A stretch of 48,703 nucleotides of DNA from JBHJGP01 sp050331695 (lineage in GTDB: Bacteria > Pseudomonadota > Alphaproteobacteria > Geminicoccales > Geminicoccaceae), in NCBI GenBank assembly GCA_050331695.1, contig JBHJGP010000033.1, positions 1-48,703 on the forward strand, given 5' to 3'. Position 1 is the first letter of the stretch; every line of letters begins with the position of its first letter. A program made the translations under genes and the position numbers. This document shows, piece by piece, positions 27,867 to 35,269 of the stretch. The notes under the pieces were generated by a model that saw only the letters and a program-made list of their open reading frames with translations, had not been told where the DNA came from and did no database searches.

Positions 27867-28163
27867 ACTCGCGGAGGTGACTTCATCGTCATTGGTATTT
27901 TCGCTAGCAGCGCCGCCGGGACGCTCGAAATCTTGAGCGTCGACGAACGTCACCACGTCTCTGCAAACATCCACATCGAAGTGGAACTGTCCGGCGCCGT
28001 TGGATAAGCTGCAAGTAAGTCTCGAGCCCGGCTGTCGGCGAACCGTCTGCGTTTCAGTGGTTTTTCCCGCTTCAACGATTGAGAAGGCGGAACTCTCTAG
28101 CTCGAAATGATCCCGACAGCGAGGAAAGGTCAGCGAGCAAACCGACGAAACGACTTCGGCCAA
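27846..28163 (-). pseudogene. Decayed cadherin repeat fragment
   Basis: The 105-residue frame aligns with one repeat of the neighbouring cadherin protein: SSAFSIVEAG answers AAASVAENQ, GSRLTCSLSNGA answers GSGLTYSLTGGA, and VVTFVDAQDFERPGGA answers VVTFDSAPDFENPGDA. The matching part keeps spacing but has lost key Asp residues and gained Cys residues. It lacks any other domain, start context or signal. It is best read as the remnant of an old repeat-protein gene, perhaps the former start of the cadherin gene or the end of another copy. Confidence 0.65.
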
Positions 28164-28177
28164 ACAACACAGTCGAA

Positions 28178-28207
28178 GAAAAATGAGCGGGGCGTTTCAC
28201 CCCGCTC
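28178..28207 (-). terminator. Rho-independent terminator of the nuclease gene
   Basis: Read on the minus strand, GAGCGGGG (28207-28200) and CCCCGCTC (28192-28185) form a perfect 8-bp stem with a 7-base loop, followed by ATTTTT (28184-28179). It begins 13 bases after the nuclease stop codon. Confidence 0.92.
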
Positions 28208-28220
28208 TTGTACAACCTGA

Positions 28221-31200
28221 CTAAACGACAGCTGCCGTCATGACGATCTCGTTGAGCTCGCCAGGCGTCGCCTCGGCGACAAAAAAGGCCTCGGTATCCC
28301 GAACACTGTCGTTACCGACAATCCTCTGAACAGATTCCGTATCTTTTTGATTGTTCTCGTCTTCGTTGATTTGGCCTCCGTTCAAGAGAAGGGGCGCCAG
28401 GCCCGGATCGTCACTGTCGTCGGTTTCGTAGACTACCGCGTCGATCAGATCATCGAGAGTAAGGGCGGCGTTTTCCGGGAAGTCCGTGGCATCGCCTTCG
28501 TAAAGAGCGACCGCATCCGAACCGTTCTGGAGATCATTCACGTCGAAGGCCACGAGATCGACATTCGGCACATCGTCGGAGCCGACGACGAACAGACCAT
28601 TTTCTCCGGTGGAGAAACCATCGAGATCGATGGCGAAATCGACCAATTCACGGCTGCCATTGATCCCGACCAGAACAAGACCGTCGAGCGACGCGTTGCC
28701 GACGCCGCCGTCGAAGAGTTCGATGAACTCCGCTCTGTCCTGACCGACCGTGTCGCTATCGATCTCACTGATGACGAATGTCGGCTCGGACGTTTCGATG
28801 TCGACGCTGGCGACCACCGCATCATGATCGCTGCCGCTTTCGTCGAACTCGAAGTCGGCATTGACGTGGACATAGTCGACGTCAGCGGACGGCAGCAGGC
28901 TGTCGCTGACCAGGACGTGGTCGATGGCCTGGGAATTGCCTTCGAAGATGAAGCTGTAGAGATCGCCTTCCGGAACGTTGTCGGCCAGGTTGGTCAAAGC
29001 GTCGCCGGTCAGATTGGCCAGGGGCTGGGAGAACTCGAAATCATTGTGATCTCCCAACACGACAACCTTGGCATCCGGCTCGATCGCCAGGATGTCGTCG
29101 ACGAAATCGTTGACCACCTGGCCCTGGGCCTCGCGGGCGTCGGAGGCCGCTTCGTTGGGCGGTTGGATGCTGCCGAACAGGGGATCGCTGCCGCTCTTTG
29201 ACGAGAAATGGTTGACGACGGCGAACACCGTCTCGCCATTGAACTCGAAGGCAGCGACGAGCGGTTTCCTGGAGCCGTCGAACGCCGGATTGTTCGGATC
29301 GATGCGGCCGACACCGAACGACAATTCGGCCTCACCACCATTGTCGATGATCTGGGTCGCCGTGGTCGCATCGCCGATGCTGTCGGTGGGCAGGGAAACG
29401 CGGTCCGGATTGAACAAGAAACCGACCCGGATATTGCCACCCGGCTGGCCGCCATCCTGGCCGTCTTCCGGATTGATCTGAGCGAACTCGTAGGTGGGTC
29501 CGCCGGCGTCTTCGATGGCTTGGATCAACGCGGCGAAGGTCTGATCAGCGTCCACCACACCATTGTTCGTGGAGCCGTTATTGTCCTGGATTTCCTGAAG
29601 TCCGATGATGTCGGGCGATCCAAGATTGTCCGTGATCTGCTGGCCAAGAAGAGCCAATTGATCGGTGTCGCCGGGATCGAGGTTGAGAACGTTGTAGCTG
29701 GCGAGCGTCAGCGTGTCCTCGTCGCCCGCGATCTCGGTCGTCTCGAACGCGTTGTTGATCGGCGTCACGCCGACGTCGCCATCGACCAGGATCTCGTAAT
29801 TGCCGAAGCTGTAGCTGACCACGCCTGTGAACGGATCGAGAAAATCGCCGGTCACGGTGTCCGGCGTGCTGCCTGACGGCAGGCCATCATCGATCTGCAT
29901 GCGTTCGGGATTGAGATCGCCGTCTGCCGCCTTGATGCCGCCGTTGTCGGTGACCGGTTCGGACGCGCCCTGCGACACCAACCAGACCTCGCCGAAGCGG
30001 TTGTCCGGGTCGATGGCGATGCCGTCATTGACGCCGACAAACATGCCCTCCAAAGATTCATAGAAGTCGATGCCTTCGAGAATGCTGTCGCTCGGGGGCG
30101 TTCGGTCACCGACATCGCCGCCGATGATCGTCGTCGCGACCACGCCGAAACCGGTGACGGTAACGTTCGGATCGGTGATCTGCGTAATCGTCAAATTGTC
30201 GGGATCGCCGCCGGGCAGGAACTCCACAACATCGCCCTCGACGGTCACGGCGTCATTCAAGGCGACCGTCGGCGCACTGTCGGTGAAGACAAAGATGCCG
30301 TCGGAGGTGGAAGTGTCACCGTCGCCCGCCGGGTCCTGCATGTAGAAACCATTGTCGTCCAAGGCGGTCACGACACCGGTCGTGGCCACTAGCTGGCCTT
30401 CGAGGGGTGACGTCGCCTCGGACCCTTGGATTTCCATGATCGTAGCCGTGACGGGTTCACCACCATTGCCGCCATCGTCGTCATCTTCGAGCGCGGCGTT
30501 GGGCGTGGCATCCGCGATCTCCCAGGTGTTGGAAAGGTCCTCGGACGTCTCGTCCGCGCCATCGACACCATTGCCGCTGGATTGGGTCTCGGCACCTTCG
30601 GAAAAATCCGATCTTTGGAACGACTGGCCCGACGGATGGGCGCCGCTGGCGATCACATCCTGATCGGCGATCGCGGTGTCGGCGTTGTAGCCGGTCTCGT
30701 CAGTGCCGGCGTCCGGCCCGTCAATCGAAACACCCGTCTTGTCGACGGCCTCGGCCTTGTCGCCCCAGAGCGCATAGTCCACGTCCGTCACCAGATCGGA
30801 CGCGCCATCCCAATTGTAGAGGATGACCACCTCGCCGCTATTGGTGAGCCCGCCTTGATCATTGATGCTGCCGGGCAGCGCTTCGCGCATATCGGCGATC
30901 CCGTCAGCACTGGTGCCGTCTTCAAACAATTCGTAGGTCGGCGATTGCGAATAGGCCGCCTCGAAACTGTCCGAACCGGCGATCGCGATGGTCTGGTAGG
31001 ACCCGGGATCGATCGAAGCGCCATCGGGAAAACGCGCGTGGAAATCGGAGAAACCACCGCCGCCAGCATTCGAACCGGTGACGATATTGTAGTAAAATGC
31101 GCCTCCACTCGCAAAAGTGGCATCTGTCACGTAATAATCACTGAGATCGACAGCTTCATCTGTCGGATTGAATATTTCGATGAATTCACCGCCTGTCGGC

Positions 31201-31238
31201 GTTACCACAAGTTCTGTGAGTAGCAGTCGTTCAACCAC
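28221..31238 (-). CDS. ExeM/NucH-type extracellular endonuclease
   Basis: The 1005-residue protein consists of an N-terminal lamin-tail domain (about 1-245, LLLTELVVTPTGGEFIEIFN), an OB-like YhcR domain (about 262-500), an endonuclease/exonuclease/phosphatase domain (about 508-812), and a second lamin-tail domain (about 820-1005). All catalytic positions of the nuclease domain are visible: Asn516 in ASYNVLNL, Glu549 in GLQEIQD, His677 in VNHFSSK, Asp730/Asn732 in LGDHNDFEF, Asp773/His774 in IDHVLVSD, and Asp804/His805 in GSDHDAVV. ExeM/NucH proteins degrade extracellular DNA, for biofilm turnover or phosphate supply. There is no signal peptide; type I secretion is inferred. The GTG at 31238 has GGGAAGGA 7-8 bases upstream. 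A Pho-box-like repeat precedes it. Confidence 0.92.
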   Translation of the reverse strand: MVERLLLTELVVTPTGGEFIEIFNPTDEAVDLSDYYVTDATFASGGAFYYNIVTGSNAGGGGFSDFHARFPDGASIDPGSYQTIAIAGSDSFEAAYSQSPTYELFEDGTSADGIADMREALPGSINDQGGLTNSGEVVILYNWDGASDLVTDVDYALWGDKAEAVDKTGVSIDGPDAGTDETGYNADTAIADQDVIASGAHPSGQSFQRSDFSEGAETQSSGNGVDGADETSEDLSNTWEIADATPNAALEDDDDGGNGGEPVTATIMEIQGSEATSPLEGQLVATTGVVTALDDNGFYMQDPAGDGDTSTSDGIFVFTDSAPTVALNDAVTVEGDVVEFLPGGDPDNLTITQITDPNVTVTGFGVVATTIIGGDVGDRTPPSDSILEGIDFYESLEGMFVGVNDGIAIDPDNRFGEVWLVSQGASEPVTDNGGIKAADGDLNPERMQIDDGLPSGSTPDTVTGDFLDPFTGVVSYSFGNYEILVDGDVGVTPINNAFETTEIAGDEDTLTLASYNVLNLDPGDTDQLALLGQQITDNLGSPDIIGLQEIQDNNGSTNNGVVDADQTFAALIQAIEDAGGPTYEFAQINPEDGQDGGQPGGNIRVGFLFNPDRVSLPTDSIGDATTATQIIDNGGEAELSFGVGRIDPNNPAFDGSRKPLVAAFEFNGETVFAVVNHFSSKSGSDPLFGSIQPPNEAASDAREAQGQVVNDFVDDILAIEPDAKVVVLGDHNDFEFSQPLANLTGDALTNLADNVPEGDLYSFIFEGNSQAIDHVLVSDSLLPSADVDYVHVNADFEFDESGSDHDAVVASVDIETSEPTFVISEIDSDTVGQDRAEFIELFDGGVGNASLDGLVLVGINGSRELVDFAIDLDGFSTGENGLFVVGSDDVPNVDLVAFDVNDLQNGSDAVALYEGDATDFPENAALTLDDLIDAVVYETDDSDDPGLAPLLLNGGQINEDENNQKDTESVQRIVGNDSVRDTEAFFVAEATPGELNEIVMTAAVV

Positions 31239-31299
31239 GGATACGTCCTTCCCTCAAAGCCTGGTGCCAAACGAACGGCAGCCGAGTTAGCTGTGTTCG

Positions 31300-31317
31300 G
31301 TGACGCTCTCGTGACGC
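31300..31317 (-). promoter_or_regulatory. Candidate Pho box of the nuclease gene
   Basis: On the minus strand the sequence reads GCGTCAC-GAGA-GCGTCAC: a perfect 7-base repeat with a 4-base spacer, giving the 11-base period of Pho boxes. CGTCAC also occurs in the pstS Pho box. The last repeat ends 61 bases before the GTG start, exactly the distance seen at pstS. The spacer is GC-richer than the usual AT-rich one, and a CTAACT -10-like box lies 9 bases downstream. Confidence 0.6.
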
Positions 31318-31396
31318 CAATAAGGCTTACAGATCTATTTGTTTTTCATCTTCAGATTGATTCAAGCGGTCGGCTTTGTGGCTGCGTGATCCTACC

Positions 31397-31699
31397 TTAG
31401 CTGGAAACCAGGGTTTCGGTTGCGATCAGCGACTCTAGAGCCTCAGCGTTGGGCATCACCGGTCCCTGCCCGGTCAGGGTGAAATCAATCGTCACCTTGC
31501 CAAGAAGGTTGCCGGACGAACCTCCAGCAATGCGTGGGGCTGGTTCGCGCCGCCATTGTCGGCGAGCGGAACCAATAACGGGTCAATTGCGCTCGCACTG
31601 GTACCGACGGTGTCGCCATTCCCACCGTCCGTGAAAGCCGCACCGATATCGCCCGGATCGACGATCAGATTTTTTGCCTGACTTGCGAAGGATTGCGCT
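31397..31699 (-). pseudogene. Frameshifted fragment of a choice-of-anchor Q-type exoprotein
   Basis: Immediately after the stop of the TauE-like gene, the minus strand encodes QSFASQAKNLIVDPGDIG and then IDPLLVPLADNGGANQPHAL, the hallmark of the 'choice-of-anchor Q' region found at the end of beta-helix exoproteins. This frame stops at 31492-31494. A one-base shift near 31521-31530 restores GNLLGKVTIDFTLTGQGP and a further 20 residues, ending with a stop at 31397-31399. No start or N-terminal part exists, so this is a relic. The related intact gene at 46614 has the same kind of motif. The 31239-31396 stretch between the relic and the nuclease gene holds only the nuclease promoter. Confidence 0.6.
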
Positions 31700-32455
31700 T
31701 CACATGTGGAGGCCGGTCAAGCCGTCCCAGATCAGCTTGCTGCCGGTCAGGAACAAGAACAGGTAGCAAAGCCGGTAAAACCAGACGCCGTCGATCCGTT
31801 TGTGGAGGAAGAGGCCGAGCAGCATGCTGAGGCCGGCGACGGGCGCGAGGATAAGCCCGGCGATGAGCGTGTCGCGGGTGAACAGACCAAGCCAGAGATA
31901 GGGTATCAGCTTCAGGTAGTTGATCAGCGCGAACGCGACCACCATCGAGCCGACGAACGCGGCCTTGTCGAGCTTGAGTGGCAGGAAATAGATGTTGGCC
32001 GGCGGCCCGCCGGCATGTGCCAGGGTGCTGGTGAAACCGGCGACGCTACCCCAGAAAAGACCCTTGGCAGCGTTCGGTTCCCGGGCCGGTGGCTCCTCTC
32101 TCTGGCGCCAATGGTTGAGCACGAATGCGAGAGCGATGACGCCAACGATGAGGCGAACCGCGTTCTCGCTGAGCCAACCGAAGGCGAAGGTGCCGAGGAG
32201 GATGCCGACGATGCTGCCGGGAATAATGACGCTCAGGCTGTGGCGGTCCCAAACGCCCCAATAGGCGCGGATCCCGATCACGTCCATCAAGCATAAGAGC
32301 GGCAACATGACGGCTGCAGCGACGGAAGGTGATATGGCCAGTGCCATGATCGGCACTGCCATGATGCCGAGCCCACCACCGAAGCCACCTTTGGAGATGC
32401 CAAAGATGGCAATGGCGATCGTACTGGCGAGGTAGAAATTGGGATCGCTGAGCAA
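31700..32455 (-). CDS. TauE/SafE family anion permease
   Basis: The 251-residue membrane protein has about eight hydrophobic segments and the family motif ISKGGFGGGLGIMAVPIMAL near residue 20, repeated in degenerate form as GFTSTLAHAGGPPANIYFLP near residue 145. The TauE/SafE family exports sulfite, sulfoacetate or other organic anions; the substrate here is unknown. The TTG start at 32455 is supported by GGAGGGG 6 bases upstream. The 3' end abuts the exoprotein relic. Confidence 0.85.
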   Translation of the reverse strand: MLSDPNFYLASTIAIAIFGISKGGFGGGLGIMAVPIMALAISPSVAAAVMLPLLCLMDVIGIRAYWGVWDRHSLSVIIPGSIVGILLGTFAFGWLSENAVRLIVGVIALAFVLNHWRQREEPPAREPNAAKGLFWGSVAGFTSTLAHAGGPPANIYFLPLKLDKAAFVGSMVVAFALINYLKLIPYLWLGLFTRDTLIAGLILAPVAGLSMLLGLFLHKRIDGVWFYRLCYLFLFLTGSKLIWDGLTGLHM

Positions 32456-32539
32456 AAGGGCCCCTCCGGCCAGGACGAACGCAGACGTGTGTACTGGTCC
32501 GCGTTCGCCGCCAGACGGGCCCGATCGCGTGGCTCCGGA

Positions 32540-33082
32540 TCAGGCCGCGAGCGGCACCTCACCCCGAGCGGGATAATCACGGTCGATGACGAAGTCGAGC
32601 GCCTTCACCATCTCGTCGAAATGGGGCCTGGCAAAGGGCATGGTCTGGATGCTGGCGAAGTAGAGCGTGCCATCGGGCCGGATCATGAACAGACCGGGCT
32701 CGCTGAACTGCTCCGGCTCTTCGACGCCCGACGAGGTCGTGCCGATGCCAGACGAAACGTAGAGCCCCCAACGACGGGCATCATCGATGCTGAGGCTGTG
32801 ACCGATGGTGAGCTTGTCCAGCTTCCACTCATCCTTGGCCTTGCGGGCGCGCTCTTCGCTGTCCGAACTGAGCGCGATGACGGAGACGCCACGCTCCTCG
32901 AGATCGCCCAGATGACGTTGCAGATCGCGCAAATAACCGGAGCAGATCGGGCAATGCAGACCGCGGTAGAAGACCATCAGGGTGAACTTGTCACCGGCTT
33001 TCTCTGAGAGTTTCCATGTGCCGTGATCGAGGGTTTCGATCGTCTGATCGGGCACGGGTTCGCGAGGCAGAAGCTGAGCCAT
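32540..33082 (-). CDS. Peroxiredoxin-like (AhpC/TSA-type) protein
   Basis: The protein of 180 residues has the thioredoxin-fold layout of the peroxiredoxin-like family, with Cys44 and Cys47 in YRGLHCPICSGYLRDL and the later SVIALSSDSEERA and GLFMIRPDGTLYFASIQTMP segments. These proteins reduce peroxides or act as thiol oxidoreductases in the cytoplasm; the CxxC arrangement suggests a thioredoxin-like redox centre. The ATG at 33082 has GGAGG 7 bases upstream. The 84-base gap to the TauE-like gene holds nothing clear. Confidence 0.85.
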   Translation of the reverse strand: MAQLLPREPVPDQTIETLDHGTWKLSEKAGDKFTLMVFYRGLHCPICSGYLRDLQRHLGDLEERGVSVIALSSDSEERARKAKDEWKLDKLTIGHSLSIDDARRWGLYVSSGIGTTSSGVEEPEQFSEPGLFMIRPDGTLYFASIQTMPFARPHFDEMVKALDFVIDRDYPARGEVPLAA

Positions 33083-33186
33083 GGGTCGTCCTCCAGGTTT
33101 TGGTGGGTAGCGTGTCTGCGACATGATGGCCCCGTGGGACGGATCAAGCGCCGCCTGGCGTCACGTGGCCGTGAGCCGGCGTTAGC

Positions 33187-33933
33187 TCACGGATAGGCGC
33201 AGTCCTGCATGGTGACCTCGATGAAACCCGGCTCCTCGTCCGCGCGCGCGGCGAAGTGATAGCTACGACCCTCGACCACGAGCCGGTGGGTGAGCGGCAG
33301 AGAACCTTCGGCTGTGTCGCGGCGACCGTTGATCAGGGTGAAGCGGAGCGTCACAGGCCGTCTGGGATCGAACAGCGGACCAAGATCGCCCGCCTCGTCC
33401 CGGGCGGATCGTCCCTCACTGGTCAGCGTGATCCGATTGCCGGCAAAGCCGAGCGAGCGGGTATCGGCATTGATCGGTGTCCTCACCAGAAGGCGGCGGG
33501 TGTCGGTGGTTTCCCGGCAGACCCGCTCGTTCTGCGCCTCGGCGATGACGAAGCGAAGGCGGTCGGCGCTGACCCCGGCCTCCATCCGCTGGTCGATCTG
33601 CCCTAGAAGTCGGGCCCTCAAGCCGGTTGGCACATCGCTTCGATAGCGTTCGGCAATGGCCCTGGCGCGCGCCTCGGCATCCGCCGCTGCTTGCTCCGCC
33701 ACCGCCATCCGCTGCCGCAGTTCGATCGCGTCTTGTTCCCGGTCAGCCAGGTCCTGCTCCAGCCGCTGCACCTCCGCCCGGTTCTGATCAAGACCCACTT
33801 GATAGGCACCGTAACCGGCGGCGATGACGACACCGGCGGCCAACGCCAGACGGAAAACGCCCATCAGCGCCTGCTGGCGTCGCTGCCGCCTGACCTTGCC
33901 GAATGTTGAGTAATTGCGCACGGGCCAACCCAA
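33187..33933 (-). CDS. Membrane-anchored coiled-coil protein of unknown function
   Basis: This 248-residue protein is not recognised. It has a basic N-terminus, one membrane helix (about 25-48, FRLALAAGVVIAAGYGAYQV), a predicted coiled coil rich in Ala, Glu and Arg (about 52-98, QNRAEVQRLEQDLADREQDA), and a C-terminal domain of about 130 residues with regularly spaced beta-like segments. Two Cys residues, in ERVCRETTD and MQDCAYP, could form a disulfide, placing the domain in the periplasm. The N-terminal start is the first in-frame one. It lies near ppsR but on its own, so it gives no operon hint. Confidence 0.65.
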   Translation of the reverse strand: MGWPVRNYSTFGKVRRQRRQQALMGVFRLALAAGVVIAAGYGAYQVGLDQNRAEVQRLEQDLADREQDAIELRQRMAVAEQAAADAEARARAIAERYRSDVPTGLRARLLGQIDQRMEAGVSADRLRFVIAEAQNERVCRETTDTRRLLVRTPINADTRSLGFAGNRITLTSEGRSARDEAGDLGPLFDPRRPVTLRFTLINGRRDTAEGSLPLTHRLVVEGRSYHFAARADEEPGFIEVTMQDCAYP

Positions 33934-34030
33934 TAGCGAACGCTAGAGGCGGATCAAGCCCGACCGTGGTTCTTGTTGAAGACGCGTGACGCGAGAATGA
34001 GATCGTTCCCGCTGAACCCGACGCATGCGA

Positions 34031-34885
34031 TCAGCCAGCGGGCGGTTCCCGGAGCTCGGGCTGACGCCGTTCTTGAAGCATCTGATAGATCGCAGCGGCG
34101 GTCTCTTCGACGGAGCGCCGGGTCACGTCGATCACCGGCCAATGATAGCGCGCGCAGAGCTGGCGTGCGTAGCGGATCTCGTCCCGGACCCTCTCCAGAT
34201 CAGCGTAGTCGCCGCCATAGGTCACGCTTTCACCGCCGGTTTGAATGCCGAGCATCCGCTGGCGGTTGCGCCGGATTTGCGCCAGTTGTTCGGGGTTGAT
34301 GGTGAGGCCGACGACCAGTTGATGCTGCAGGCTGTCCAGGTCTACGGGCGAGGGCCGGTCGGGGACCACCGGCAGGTTGGCCGCCTTGACCCCGCGGTTC
34401 GCCAGATAGATGCAGGTCGGCGTCTTCGACGTGCGCGAGACCCCCACCACCACCACGTCGGCGCCTTTAATGCCGTTGGGCGACTGGCCGTCATCATGGT
34501 GCATGACGAAATTCATCGCCTCGATACGGGTGAAATACTCGGCATCGAGAGCGTGCTGGCCACCCGCCCGACCCTGGGCCTTGCTGCCGACGATTTCACT
34601 GAGCGTGCCGATCAAACCATCGAGGATGGGAACGCAGGGAATGCCCCGCTGACGGCAGTGGTTTTGCAAAAGGTCGCGCAGTTGCGGCTGAACCAGGGTG
34701 AAGACGACGACACCGGGCAACGCGTCGATAAAGGACAGCGCCCGTTCCAGCTGCGTTCGGGTCCGGACGAAGAACCAGACATGTTCGACCGGAACGACCT
34801 CGTCGAACTGGGCGAGAGCGGCCCGCGCCACGGTGGTCACCGTTTCGCCGGTGGAATCCGAGACCAGATGGAGGTGCAAGCGCAT
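34031..34885 (-). CDS. ppsR: PEP synthase / PPDK regulatory protein (kinase-pyrophosphorylase)
   Basis: This DUF299 protein phosphorylates a Thr of pyruvate phosphate dikinase or PEP synthase with ADP and removes it with Pi, switching these enzymes off and on. The N-terminal HLHLVSDSTGETVTTVARAA and the P-loop-like GVSRTSKTPTCIYLANRG (about residues 148-165) are diagnostic; the length of 284 residues is normal. The gene corresponds to the RP001-type gene that flanks the chromosomal origin on the side opposite hemE in several alphaproteobacteria. The usual maf-aroE-coaE-dnaQ genes do not follow it here. Confidence 0.93.
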   Translation of the reverse strand: MRLHLHLVSDSTGETVTTVARAALAQFDEVVPVEHVWFFVRTRTQLERALSFIDALPGVVVFTLVQPQLRDLLQNHCRQRGIPCVPILDGLIGTLSEIVGSKAQGRAGGQHALDAEYFTRIEAMNFVMHHDDGQSPNGIKGADVVVVGVSRTSKTPTCIYLANRGVKAANLPVVPDRPSPVDLDSLQHQLVVGLTINPEQLAQIRRNRQRMLGIQTGGESVTYGGDYADLERVRDEIRYARQLCARYHWPVIDVTRRSVEETAAAIYQMLQERRQPELREPPAG

Positions 34886-35248
34886 GCCACGACACCTTGT
34901 TCAACCTGTGCACAAGCTTGGCGGAACTTGGGACGGATGCAAGGCTTCGGAATAAGTTTGGATGGACCCACAGCGTCATGCGCCTGTGGATCGGTCGTTC
35001 GTGCTATCCACCGGCAGCGATTGTGCACCGAGGCGGGATCGGTTCATCCCCACGATCCGCACTGTTCACAGATCAAGGTGAGAGCCGCAAAAGCCATCTT
35101 GTCCGCTTGCGCCTGTGGATGGGAGATGGTTTGTCAACCAGCGCTGCGGAACGGGGACGAATGACCTGAATCGAACAATCCCCGATACCCGCCGTGCCTA
35201 CAATCATCACAACTTTTTAATTCTAAAGAAAAGAAAGATTAGGGATCT
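34886..35248. other. oriC: Probable chromosomal origin of replication (oriC)
   Basis: This 363-base gap between ppsR and hemE is where alphaproteobacterial origins (for example Caulobacter crescentus) sit. Seven sequences resemble DnaA boxes (consensus TTWTNCACA): TTGTGCACA (34907-34915, minus), CGATCCACA (34985-34993, minus), CTATCCACC (35004-35012), TTGTGCACC (35021-35029), CTGTTCACA (35062-35070), CCATCCACA (35114-35122, minus), and CGTTCCACA (35248-35256, minus). The first matches 8 of 9 positions, the others 7 of 9. A Caulobacter-type TCCCCA lies at 35047-35052. An AT-rich stretch at about 35200-35241 could be the unwinding element, and one GANTC methylation site is at 35168-35172. Confidence 0.8.
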
Positions 35249-35269
35249 GTGGAACGTGGGAGTGAACCG

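Noticed and set aside
24662..31238. RTX-type calcium-binding nonapeptides in the exoproteins.
   Set aside because: No GGxGxDxxx repeats are visible; the proteins rely on cadherin/VCBS-like and lamin-tail domains instead.
31449..31634. Small plus-strand frame of 61 codons near the nuclease gene.
   Set aside because: It is a shadow of the choice-of-anchor Q relic on the minus strand, which has recognisable motifs.
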